A stretch of DNA of 41,363 nucleotides, from contig JANYHK010000033.1 of the NCBI GenBank assembly GCA_025359105.1, positions 1 to 41,363 of the forward strand, written 5' to 3'. This DNA comes from Myxococcales bacterium (GTDB taxonomy: Bacteria > Myxococcota_A > Polyangia > Polyangiales > Polyangiaceae). A model generated the notes under the pieces. It saw nothing but the letters and a program-made list of their open reading frames with translations. It ran no database searches and was not told the origin of the DNA. Shown here one piece after another: positions 1 through 7,816 of the stretch. A program made the translations under genes and the position numbers. The number at the start of each line of letters is the position of its first letter. The stretch's first letter is position 1.

Positions 1-1094
1 AAGAGAACCACCGAGTTCGGATAGTAGAGCGACTCCACCACGAACGACGCGCAGAAGAAGGGCACGATCCATAGCGCGCCTCTGAACGCGGGCGCGACGA
101 GTTGGCTGAGAATCGGCAATGCGACGCAAACTGCGATGCCGGCGGCGAGGGCCACGAGCGGGAAGGATCGTTGGAAGCGGCCGTAGCGCGAGGCGATGCC
201 CTGCATGCCGTCCTGGCGGTAGGCTTCGCCGATCATCGGGCTCGCCGCGTCGTTCCATGACGAGATGATCATCGAGATGGGCGTCGTCAGCTGTGAGGCG
301 ATCGAGTAGCCGCCGAGCGCCTCGCCGTAGCCGGTGAGCTTCAAGGTCCACCGGTCGGTCACGAGCTGGATCTGGTTACCGGCGGTGTGCGGCACGAACG
401 GCAGCGAGAACCGCAAGGCCTCACGTAGCGTTCGCGTGTCGAGGGGCCCCTTCATCGACGTGAGGATGTAGACGATCGACGCGGCCGCGAGGACGCTCGC
501 AGCGAGGGCCGTCGCCTCGATGGCGCCGCGAAGGCCGCGGCCGAGCACAAGGACCATGAGCAGGCCTGCTGCGAGCGTGACGAAGAACTCGCCGAGCTGG
601 AAGCATGCCGCGAGGACGGGGCGCTGCGCATTGCGGAAGTACAACCCGGGGATCCATCCGATGGCATACCCCCCCGCGGACCACGTCATGCACAAGAGCT
701 CCCAGCGCCCGTAGAGCCCATGCGAATCGGCGGGCCGCGTCGCGACGATCCCGAGCGCGATTGCCGCGACGAGCCCGATCACGAGGAGTACCAGCCATCG
801 GGCAGCCGACCCAGCACGCGCGCGCGACACGGCGACGTCGCCCTTCTCGAAGTAGAAGCGGATCACCGCCGCGGACATCCCGAGCGAGATGGGCGCGGCG
901 CCGAGGTTCACGAGCGTCTGCGCGAGCGCATAGTCGCCGTAGTCGGAGAGGGAGAGCGACCGCGTGTAGAGCGGGATCAGCAGGATGGACGCCGCGCGCG
1001 AGAGGACGGTCGCCAACAGGTAGATCGCGGCGGGTCCGGCGATCCTGAGCAGCGCTCGTGAGATGAACGGCCTGGCGGAGGTGGTCGTCGCCAT
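1..1094 (-). CDS. Wzx-like polysaccharide flippase, cut by the left edge
   Basis: At least 364 codons read without a stop from an ATG at 1094 to the window edge, so the C-terminus is missing. The protein is almost continuously hydrophobic, with repeated membrane segments (for example AAIYLLATVLSRAASILLI near residue 20) and the 'LSDYGDYALAQTL' stretch near residue 45, typical of the MATE-like polysaccharide biosynthesis/Wzx superfamily. Such proteins flip undecaprenyl-linked repeat units across the inner membrane. It lies 41 bases after the PseC-like gene on the same strand, so it is probably the fourth gene of that operon. The ribosome site before the ATG is weak. The family is clear from the pattern, but the substrate cannot be read from the sequence. 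Confidence 0.85.
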   Translation of the reverse strand, partial: MATTTSARPFISRALLRIAGPAAIYLLATVLSRAASILLIPLYTRSLSLSDYGDYALAQTLVNLGAAPISLGMSAAVIRFYFEKGDVAVSRARAGSAARWLVLLVIGLVAAIALGIVATRPADSHGLYGRWELLCMTWSAGGYAIGWIPGLYFRNAQRPVLAACFQLGEFFVTLAAGLLMVLVLGRGLRGAIEATALAASVLAAASIVYILTSMKGPLDTRTLREALRFSLPFVPHTAGNQIQLVTDRWTLKLTGYGEALGGYSIASQLTTPISMIISSWNDAASPMIGEAYRQDGMQGIASRYGRFQRSFPLVALAAGIAVCVALPILSQLVAPAFRGALWIVPFFCASFVVESLYYPNSVVL

Positions 1095-1135
1095 GTGTGG
1101 AGCTGGACGTGAGGGCGGCGAGCCTCGCGCCTGCC

Positions 1136-2320
1136 TCAGAGCGCCCGCCGCATCGCCGCGAGCACGCGCTCGACGTCCCCGTCGCCCATCCCCGGGAACA
1201 GCGGCAAGCTGATGCAGCTCTCGTAGTATGCCGTGGCGTTCGGGAACGCTCCGCCCGAGAGCCCATGCTCCCGGAAGTCCGGCTGCGTGTGCACCGGGAT
1301 GTAGTGCACCTGCGTGAAGATTTGCTCCTCACGCAGTCGCACGAAGAGCTCCTTACGCTTCGCCGCCGGCACGCGCACCACGTAGAGGTGGTACGCGCTC
1401 TCGCGCCCCGCGGGCACGACGAGCGGCCGCACGCGCTCCGCCCACTCCGCCGCCGCGAACGCCTGATCGTACATCCGCGCGAGCTGCCGGCGCCGCTCGA
1501 GGAAGCGTGGGAACTTCTTCGCCTGGCTCGTCCCGAGCGCGCACTGGATGTCGGTGATGCGGTAGTTGAAGCCGAGCGTGCGCTGCTCGTAGTACCAAGG
1601 CCCGTCGTTCTTCTGGAGCTTCTTCGGATCCTTGGTGATGCCGTGCGTTCGCAGGTCCATCAGCTCGCGGAAGAGCGCCTCGTCGTTCGTGGTGATCGCG
1701 CCGCCCTCGCCGGTCGTGAGGTGCTTGACCGGGTGGAACGACAGGATCGCCATCTGCGCGTGCACACCGGAGGCGGCGCGGTACGTCGTGCCTTGATGCG
1801 TGTAGGTTGCACCGAGCGAGTGGGCGGCGTCCTCGATGACGATGGCGCCGACCTTGTCGGCGATCGCGCGCACGGCAGGCAAGTCTGCGGGCGTTCCGCC
1901 GAAATCGACGGGGACGAGGACCTTGGGGGCCTTGCCGGCCTTCGCGAGCGCGTCGACCTTCTCGGCGAGCCTCTCGATGGAGATGAGCGCGGTGTCGGCG
2001 TCGACGTCGACGAGGTGCGGCTCGCCGCCGCAGTACCGGATGCCGTTGGCCGAGGCGACGAACGTGATGTCGGCCGTCACGCCGGTCGCGCCTGGACCGA
2101 CGCCCGCCGCCAGGCTCGCGAGGTGGAGCGCTGCCGTGCCGTTCGCGACGGCCACGCAGTACTTCGCGCCGGTGATCGCAGAGAGCTCCTTCTCGAAGCG
2201 CTCGACGGCGGGGCCCTGCGTGAGCCAGTCGCCCTTCAGCTGCTCGACCACCGCCGCGATGTCGTCGTCCTCGATGAGCTGACGACCATACGGGAGGGGA
2301 GGGAGGGGACCTTTCACCAT
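1136..2320 (-). CDS. pseC: PseC-like PLP sugar aminotransferase (DegT/DnrJ/EryC1/StrS)
   Basis: 394 residues, normal length for the family. It should aminate C4 of a UDP-4-keto-6-deoxy-HexNAc using PLP and glutamate. Visible signatures are the substrate-binding 'GDWLTQGPAVERFE' near residue 30, 'ANGTAALHL' near 59, the PLP-ring aspartate in 'IEDAAHSLG' (D164) and the Schiff-base lysine K199 in 'LSFHPVKHLTTGEGG'. The reading frame stays open far upstream into the previous gene. ATG 2320 is chosen because it follows that gene's stop by only five bases, with GGTGAG just upstream. Its position between an SDR and the flippase, in an operon headed by a PseB/CapE-type dehydratase, supports a 4-amino-4,6-dideoxy sugar. 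No pseH, pseG, pseI or pseF is present here, so pseudaminic acid itself is not established. Confidence 0.88.
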   Translation of the reverse strand: MVKGPLPPLPYGRQLIEDDDIAAVVEQLKGDWLTQGPAVERFEKELSAITGAKYCVAVANGTAALHLASLAAGVGPGATGVTADITFVASANGIRYCGGEPHLVDVDADTALISIERLAEKVDALAKAGKAPKVLVPVDFGGTPADLPAVRAIADKVGAIVIEDAAHSLGATYTHQGTTYRAASGVHAQMAILSFHPVKHLTTGEGGAITTNDEALFRELMDLRTHGITKDPKKLQKNDGPWYYEQRTLGFNYRITDIQCALGTSQAKKFPRFLERRRQLARMYDQAFAAAEWAERVRPLVVPAGRESAYHLYVVRVPAAKRKELFVRLREEQIFTQVHYIPVHTQPDFREHGLSGGAFPNATAYYESCISLPLFPGMGDGDVERVLAAMRRAL

Positions 2321-2325
2321 GGCGC

Positions 2326-3348
2326 TCACCAGGCCCAGCGGTTTTCGTCGAGCCACGCGCGCGTCTTGCCGAGCCCCTGCTGGAGCGTCGTCCGCGGCTT
2401 CCAGCCGAGGAGCTGGTTGGCCTTCGTGGCGTCGCAGCAGAGGCGCATGATCTCGGCCTGCGGGTGGTCGTGGGGGATCTTCTGCACCTTGTTGCCGCCC
2501 GTCGCGCACATCTCGGCGAGCGCGGAGACCGGCACGTCGCTCCCGGTGCCGGCGTTGACGATCTGCCCTTCGGCACCCTCGGTCATCGCGCACTTCACGA
2601 TGAACTCGGCGCAGTCCTCGACGTAGAGGAGATCCCGCGTCTGCTCTCCCGTGCCCTTTACGAGGAGCGGCTGCCGGTCGAGATCGCGCTTCAGGAAGAT
2701 CGAGACGACGCCGCCCTCGCTGTTCGACTTCTGGAACGGTCCGTACGTGTTGAACGGCCGCACGACGGTGACCGGCATCCGGTAGCTGTGAAAATAGCTG
2801 ATGGCGAGCATGTCCGCGCCGATCTTGGCGGCCGCGTAGGGCGACGCGGGCCGGTACGCGTGCGTCTCCGCGATCGCCTTGTCCCCGGCGAGATCGTAGA
2901 CCATGCACGTCGACATCACGGCGACACGCGGCGTCCTGACCTTGAGCTTCGGCACGTCGCGATCGAAGTCGAACGCGCGCGCGTCGGGGTCGAGGCCGTT
3001 CTGCCGGAAGTACTGCGCGCGGCACGCCTCGAGGACGCGCAGCGTGCCCTCCGCGTCGTTGCGGAACGTCGGCACCGGATCGTCGATCGACCGCTGCACG
3101 TGGATCGACGCGGCGAGGTGGAAGACCGCGTCGAACGGCTTGGCGAAGACGTCGGCCACGAACGCCGGATCCTTCACGTCACCGTTCACGAAGCCGAGGA
3201 AGCCGCGCGTGCCCTCGATGCCCTTCAGGTTCTCGCTCCGGCCGTTCGACAGATCGTCGGCGGCGAGGACCTCGTGCCCCTCGTCGAGCAGGCGCGCGAC
3301 GAGCCAGCGACCGATGAAGCCGGCTCCGCCGGTGACGAGGCATCTCAT
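2326..3348 (-). CDS. NAD-dependent sugar epimerase/dehydratase (extended SDR)
   Basis: 340 residues. The N-terminal Rossmann motif GGAGFIG (7-13), 'VFHLAAS' near 75, the Ser/Thr pair at 146-147 and the catalytic Tyr171/Lys175 in YAAAK are all present, so the enzyme should be active. A roughly 25-residue charged insertion (about 112-138) separates the usual helix from the active-site strand. It starts in an ATGA overlap with the dehydratase upstream and ends five bases before the aminotransferase, so the three are co-translated. It probably epimerises or otherwise modifies the keto or amino sugar made by its neighbours. The exact reaction cannot be assigned, because GalE-like, RmlB-like and reductase functions share these motifs. 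Confidence 0.85.
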   Translation of the reverse strand: MRCLVTGGAGFIGRWLVARLLDEGHEVLAADDLSNGRSENLKGIEGTRGFLGFVNGDVKDPAFVADVFAKPFDAVFHLAASIHVQRSIDDPVPTFRNDAEGTLRVLEACRAQYFRQNGLDPDARAFDFDRDVPKLKVRTPRVAVMSTCMVYDLAGDKAIAETHAYRPASPYAAAKIGADMLAISYFHSYRMPVTVVRPFNTYGPFQKSNSEGGVVSIFLKRDLDRQPLLVKGTGEQTRDLLYVEDCAEFIVKCAMTEGAEGQIVNAGTGSDVPVSALAEMCATGGNKVQKIPHDHPQAEIMRLCCDATKANQLLGWKPRTTLQQGLGKTRAWLDENRWAW

Positions 3349-4388
3349 TGAACGTTCCCTCCGGGCGTCGTGAACGGTTCGAGCACCTTGTGCGCCGTCA
3401 GGTACTTCACGATGTCGGGCTTCGACATGAGCGTGTCGCGCGAGCTGACCCACTCCTTCTCGACCTTCTTGCCCTCGGGGTGGGCGGCGCGAAGGTGCTC
3501 GGCCTCGACGGCGCTGCCTTCGCCCGGCAAGACGACCAGGTGGCGCGGAAGGTCGATCGTGCGGTGGACCTCGTCGGCGCTGATCAGCTCCTCGTACAGC
3601 TTCTCGCCGGGGCGGAGCCCGGTGTGCGCGACGTCGTATTTCGCGCCGGTGATCATCTCCGCCATCGCCTCGGCGAGATCGATGATCTTGAGCGCGCGCA
3701 TCTTGGTTACGAAGACCTCGCCGCCCTTCATGCGCGCGCCGGCCTCGAGGACGAGCTCGCCGGCTTCCGCGATCGTCATCACGTAGCGGGTCATCGACGC
3801 GTCGGTGATCGTGATCGGCTCCTTGCGCAGGAGCTGGCCCGCGAAGATCGGCACGACGCTGCCGCGCGACCCGATGACGTTGCCGAACCTCACCGCGGCG
3901 AAGCGCGTGCGGCGGAGCCCCTTGATCTCGTTCGCCGCGATGATGAGCCGCTCGCCCATCATCTTGGAGGCGCCCATCACGTTCGTCGGATTGACGGCCT
4001 TGTCGCTCGACGTGAAGACGACGCGCTCCACGTCTGCGTCGAGCGCAGAGCGAATGACGTTGTTCAGGCCCTCGAGGTTGGTGCGCACGACCTCGAACGG
4101 GTTGTACTCGCCGATGCCGACGTGCTTGAGCGCCGCGGTGTGGAAGACGACGTCGGCTCCTTGCATCGCGAAGCGTAGGCGATCGAGATCGCGAATGTCT
4201 CCGAGCTGGGGCGACATCGAGCCCTTACCGCCAAAGCGCTGATGCAAAAAAAAGAGCTCGGTCTCGGCATGATCGAGGCAGCGAACCGCCTTCGCCAGGG
4301 GGAGCAGGCGCTCGACCAGCGCGGATCCGATCGTCCCGGCGGCGCCGGTGACGAGGACCGTGCGGTTCTGTACGTAGGCGAGGTCCAT
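3345..4388 (-). CDS. pseB: UDP-N-acetylglucosamine 4,6-dehydratase, PseB/CapE/WbjB-like
   Basis: 347 residues from ATG 4388. It should remove water from UDP-GlcNAc to give UDP-4-keto-6-deoxy-HexNAc, with or without C5 inversion. Motifs: GAAGTIGSA (15-23), 'FHTAALKHV' (82-90), 'TSSDKAVNP' around 126-134, and VMGASK with K142. The position usually held by Tyr in SDRs is Met138, the Ser-Met-Lys arrangement known from the WbpM/CapE/WbjB branch; H. pylori PseB carries Tyr there. The family is therefore firm, but the PseB label is provisional. An in-frame GTG at 4424 would add 12 charged residues; ATG 4388 is preferred because it places the Rossmann motif at the usual distance. It is first gene of the minus-strand operon leading to the flippase. 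Confidence 0.85.
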   Translation of the reverse strand: MDLAYVQNRTVLVTGAAGTIGSALVERLLPLAKAVRCLDHAETELFFLHQRFGGKGSMSPQLGDIRDLDRLRFAMQGADVVFHTAALKHVGIGEYNPFEVVRTNLEGLNNVIRSALDADVERVVFTSSDKAVNPTNVMGASKMMGERLIIAANEIKGLRRTRFAAVRFGNVIGSRGSVVPIFAGQLLRKEPITITDASMTRYVMTIAEAGELVLEAGARMKGGEVFVTKMRALKIIDLAEAMAEMITGAKYDVAHTGLRPGEKLYEELISADEVHRTIDLPRHLVVLPGEGSAVEAEHLRAAHPEGKKVEKEWVSSRDTLMSKPDIVKYLTAHKVLEPFTTPGGNVQ

Positions 4389-4836
4389 GTCTTTTTCGGT
4401 GTCCTGGTCGGCGTCGGCGTTCACGGCGGCGAAGGCCCACCCGGATCGTGCGACGGGTTAACACGGGAAGGGCCCCAAGGAAAGCGGCTGTCCACAGGCC
4501 CGCCGCGCAAAAATGCGAAGCGTCCGAGCTCGACCGAGGCAGGTTCTTGCCGATCGGCGGAGTGCGCGAAACCTCACGAGGTTTGGCCCGCGGGCGGCAC
4601 GCGCCTCCAGACCGTCAGAACCTTGGCGCCCCCGGCGACGTGTTCCACAGCGGTCTGCCTCGTTAATCGGCGCCTGGGATGATTGAATTTCGGGTAGCTT
4701 GCAACGAACATCGTGCGGGATTGCACGTGGGGACACAGGTCGCAGTTGGGCTGGTGTCCTTAAGGTTTGAGGAGTGGCGCCGTTCGTCTGATGTGGTGCC
4801 GCCTCTGGCGGGGGTCGCGGTTTGCAGGTGGAGGTC
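4389..4836. other. Divergent intergenic region, 448 bases
   Basis: This region separates the minus-strand sugar operon from the plus-strand kelch lipoprotein gene. No reading frame here has the G/C-ending codon pattern of the real genes. It contains AT-richer patches (around 4441-4470 and 4670-4770) that contrast with the flanking coding DNA, and it must hold the promoters for both directions. Only one candidate promoter could be proposed, listed separately. Confidence 0.6.
4683..4711 (+). promoter_or_regulatory. Candidate sigma-70-like promoter for the kelch lipoprotein gene
   Basis: TTGAAT at 4683-4688 resembles a -35 box (4 of 6 to TTGACA), and GAACAT at 4706-4711 is a weak -10 (3 of 6), separated by 17 bases. 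It lies about 125 bases upstream of the ATG at 4837, inside an AT-richer part of the gap. This rests on pattern only. Confidence 0.22.
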
Positions 4837-7752
4837 ATGGCGATGAGGAATCGACTTCTTTTCAAAGGACTTACGAGCGCGCTGGGCCTGACGTGCCTGA
4901 TGGTTGCGTGCGACACCCCCGAGGCGCCCCGCGGCAACGTGCCCGCCACGCTGCCGGGTGTGGCGGCGGACGGCGTGCTGCCGGAGAGCCCGGTTGCTTT
5001 GTCCGCGGTCACTCGCGCCAGCTCGTTCCGCGAGAAGGGGTTCACCCTCGTTCGTGACCGCGCTCGCCTCGTTGCCAAGCCCATCGAGAGGCAAGTCCTC
5101 GGCGCCGACGCTCCTCTGGACGTGCGCGTGGTCAACGGTCGGGTGGTGCACCTCGGCGGCCCGCTGCAGACCTCGTTCGGCCTCCACGCCGGCGAGCCGT
5201 TCGCCATCCATGACGAGTCCACCGGCATCGGCGCCCACGTCACCCTTCGCGGCGCGACGGCCGCGCAGGCCGAGCACTCCGGCTCGTTCGTCGTCTACCG
5301 CGGCGGTCACGCGCTCGGTGACGTCATCCACCGCGTCACGCAGAAGAGCAGCGAGGATTTCGTCGTCCTCGAGCAGGCCCCCAAGGACGCTTCGTTGTCC
5401 TACGACCTGACGCTCGACGGCGGCGCCGCGCTTCGCCTCGTCGCGAACACGCTCGAGCTCATCGACTCGCACGGCTCGCCTCGCCTGCGCGTTTCGTCGC
5501 CGTACCTGGTCGACTCGCAGGGCACGCGCCATGTCGCGCAGCTCGCGATCTCCGGCTGCGCCGTCGATACATCCGCTGCAGGCCCGTGGGGTCGGGACGT
5601 CGTAAAGCCCGGCGCACCGACGTGCGGCCTCCACGTGAGCTGGCACGGCGCGAATGTCGCATATCCTGCCTTGCTCGATCCGGCCTGGCAGTCGGCGGGT
5701 AGCATGGCTACGGGGCGTACTTCGCCGGCGATCACACTGCTCAATAGCGGCAAAGTGCTCGTCTCCGGTGGCTTCGGCGCCGTAGCGCCGCTCGCGTCCG
5801 CCGAGCTCTTCGACCCCAAGTACGGCACCTGGGCCACGACGGGTAATCTGGCGTCAGCCCGCTACTCGCACTCCAGCAACATCGTCAGCGGCGGAAATGT
5901 CGTTGCAGCTGGCGGCTCGAACGTGGCCACGTCGTTCTCATCGGCCGAGCTTTACAACGTCTCCACGGGCCTGTGGGGTGGGACCGGCAGCCTGAGCGGC
6001 TTGCGCGACACGCACGCGGCCGTCTCCCTCGCGAACGGAACCGTTCTCGTCATCGGCGGCTACAACGGCACGACCGGCGGCCTCGCGACGGCGGAGCTCT
6101 ACTCCGGTGGCACGTGGACCGCGTCCGGCACGATGAGCTCGGTCCGCCAGGGCATGAGCGCGACGCTACTCGGCAACGGCACGGTCCTCGTGGCCGGCGG
6201 CTACACGAACACGCCGACAACGCTGGCGACGACCGACAGTTGGTCGGGCGGCGCGTTCTCGGCGGGCCCGACTCTATCGGTCGCGCGCTACGGCCACACG
6301 GGCACGCTCCTCGGAAGCGGCTCCGTTCTTCTCGCTGGCGGCAGGGACGCCGCGGCGATCGTGGCGTCCGACCTGTGCGGCGCGAGCTGCGCGGCGTCGG
6401 GCAGCCTGACCACCGGACGATCTTTCCACACGGCCACGCTGATGCGCAACGGTAGCGTCATGGTCGCAGGTGGCGTCAACGCGGCCACTGTCGTAGGGAG
6501 CGCCGAGGTCTACTCTGGCGGCGCCTTCGCGACGGACAACGCGCTCACCACGGCGCGCGAATCGCACGTCGCGGTGCTCATGGCCCAGGGCCAGGCGCTC
6601 GTCGCCGGCGGCGATGACGGCACGAACTCGCTCGGCAGCGCCGAGGCGTGGCCGCAGCCGACGGTCTCCGCCACGCCCGGGACCAACCAGGTGAACGTGA
6701 CGTGGGCGGGGACGCCGGGCAACCTCCAGGACTACGTCTCCGTGGCTCCTGCGGGGTCGCCTGCCACGACCATCACCAAGTTTGTCTTCACCAACGGCGT
6801 GGTGGGCGGCTCCAACCTCTTCACCGGGATCGGACCGGGCAGCTACGTTGCTCGCGTCGTCACGAACAACAGCTACTGGATCGCGGCAGAGACGGCTCCT
6901 TTCACGGTGGCGGGCACTGCGACGAGCGTGACGCTCGATCCGTCGAGCGTCCTCACCGCGCCGTCCAACATCAAGATCAACTACAACGGCATGTCGGGCG
7001 CCGCGACGGACTGGATCTCGATCGCGCCGCAGGGATCGCCGGACACCAGCTACACGCGCTACCAGTACACGAACGGCTTGCTCAGCGGCCAGGCGACGTT
7101 CGCCGGCGTGGTGAACGGGACCTACGTAGCGCGGGCCTACTTCAACAACACGTACGTGAAGCAGGCCGAGAGCGCGCCGTTCACGATCACGGGCGCGGTG
7201 CCGACGGTGACCCTCGACGGGGCAAGTGTCCTAACGACGCCCTCGAACATCATCATCGACTACGCCAACATGTCGGGCTCGACGACCGACTGGATCGCCA
7301 TCACGACCCCCGGTGCCCTCGATACGCAGTACGCCGCGTACCAGTACACGAACCCCCTGGTGAACGGCAGCGCGACGTTCGCCGGGCTGCCCGCCGGCAC
7401 GTACGTCGGCCGTGCGTACTTCAACAACACGTACACGAAGCAGGCGGAGACAGCACCGTTCACGATCACCGGCACGGGGCCGACCGTCTCAATCAACGGC
7501 GGCAGCGTGCTCACCGCGCCGGGCACCGTGCTCGTCGACTTCACGAACATGTCGGGTTCCGCGACCGACTGGATCAGCATCGCCTTCTCGAGCGCAAGCG
7601 ACGTGTCGTACGTCTACTACGCTTACGTCGGCCCCACGATCAACGGGCAGGTGACGTTCAACAACGTCGTGAAGGGATCGTTCGTCGCCCGGGCCTACTT
7701 CAACAACTCCTTCGTCAAGCGGGCCCAGACGCCGACGTTCATCGTCCAGTGA
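4837..7752 (+). CDS. Kelch-propeller lipoprotein with four C-terminal 'DWI' repeat domains
   Basis: 971 residues. ATG 4837 is chosen because GGAGG at 4830-4834 precedes it. The signal peptide ends in MVAC with lipidated Cys25, so the protein should be anchored in the outer membrane or surface. Residues of about 26-285 form an N-terminal region of a kind seen in myxobacterial kelch proteins. Residues of about 285-607 hold seven kelch-type repeats (GKVLVSGG, GNVVAAGG, GTVLVIGG, GTVLVAGG, GSVLLAGG, GSVMVAGG, QALVAGG), enough for one seven-bladed propeller. From about 608 to the end are four tandem domains of about 85-95 residues. The last three share NMSGxATDWIxI, an aromatic YxYT, and GTYVARAYFNNxY followed by FTI, which looks like an Ig-like beta-sandwich. 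It sits alone between two polysaccharide gene groups. It could be an adhesin or polysaccharide-binding surface protein; that role is inferred. Confidence 0.88.
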   Translation: MAMRNRLLFKGLTSALGLTCLMVACDTPEAPRGNVPATLPGVAADGVLPESPVALSAVTRASSFREKGFTLVRDRARLVAKPIERQVLGADAPLDVRVVNGRVVHLGGPLQTSFGLHAGEPFAIHDESTGIGAHVTLRGATAAQAEHSGSFVVYRGGHALGDVIHRVTQKSSEDFVVLEQAPKDASLSYDLTLDGGAALRLVANTLELIDSHGSPRLRVSSPYLVDSQGTRHVAQLAISGCAVDTSAAGPWGRDVVKPGAPTCGLHVSWHGANVAYPALLDPAWQSAGSMATGRTSPAITLLNSGKVLVSGGFGAVAPLASAELFDPKYGTWATTGNLASARYSHSSNIVSGGNVVAAGGSNVATSFSSAELYNVSTGLWGGTGSLSGLRDTHAAVSLANGTVLVIGGYNGTTGGLATAELYSGGTWTASGTMSSVRQGMSATLLGNGTVLVAGGYTNTPTTLATTDSWSGGAFSAGPTLSVARYGHTGTLLGSGSVLLAGGRDAAAIVASDLCGASCAASGSLTTGRSFHTATLMRNGSVMVAGGVNAATVVGSAEVYSGGAFATDNALTTARESHVAVLMAQGQALVAGGDDGTNSLGSAEAWPQPTVSATPGTNQVNVTWAGTPGNLQDYVSVAPAGSPATTITKFVFTNGVVGGSNLFTGIGPGSYVARVVTNNSYWIAAETAPFTVAGTATSVTLDPSSVLTAPSNIKINYNGMSGAATDWISIAPQGSPDTSYTRYQYTNGLLSGQATFAGVVNGTYVARAYFNNTYVKQAESAPFTITGAVPTVTLDGASVLTTPSNIIIDYANMSGSTTDWIAITTPGALDTQYAAYQYTNPLVNGSATFAGLPAGTYVGRAYFNNTYTKQAETAPFTITGTGPTVSINGGSVLTAPGTVLVDFTNMSGSATDWISIAFSSASDVSYVYYAYVGPTINGQVTFNNVVKGSFVARAYFNNSFVKRAQTPTFIVQ

Positions 7753-7763
7753 GCTGAGCTCCA

Positions 7764-7796
7764 GGGGCCCGGGTCTGCGCAAGCGACCCGGGCCTC
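7764..7796 (+). terminator. Strong GC hairpin with GCAA tetraloop after the lipoprotein gene
   Basis: Twelve bases past the stop codon, GGCCCGGGTC (7766-7775) pairs perfectly with GACCCGGGCC (7785-7794). A further GC/GC pair closes a GCAA loop, leaving a single bulged T at 7776. No T-run follows, so it may act as a factor-assisted terminator or an mRNA 3'-end stabiliser. Confidence 0.5.
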
Positions 7797-7816
7797 GTCA
7801 CATCCGCAGACCGCCA

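Noticed and set aside
1097-2626. Long plus-strand open frame opposite the PseC-like gene
   Set aside because: It is antisense to a clear aminotransferase and reads as Arg/Ala/Val/Leu-rich sequence without motifs; high GC leaves such frames open.
2321-3025. N-terminal extension of the aminotransferase by about 235 residues
   Set aside because: The added part is out of frame with the SDR gene on the same strand and has no motif; PseC family length fits ATG 2320.
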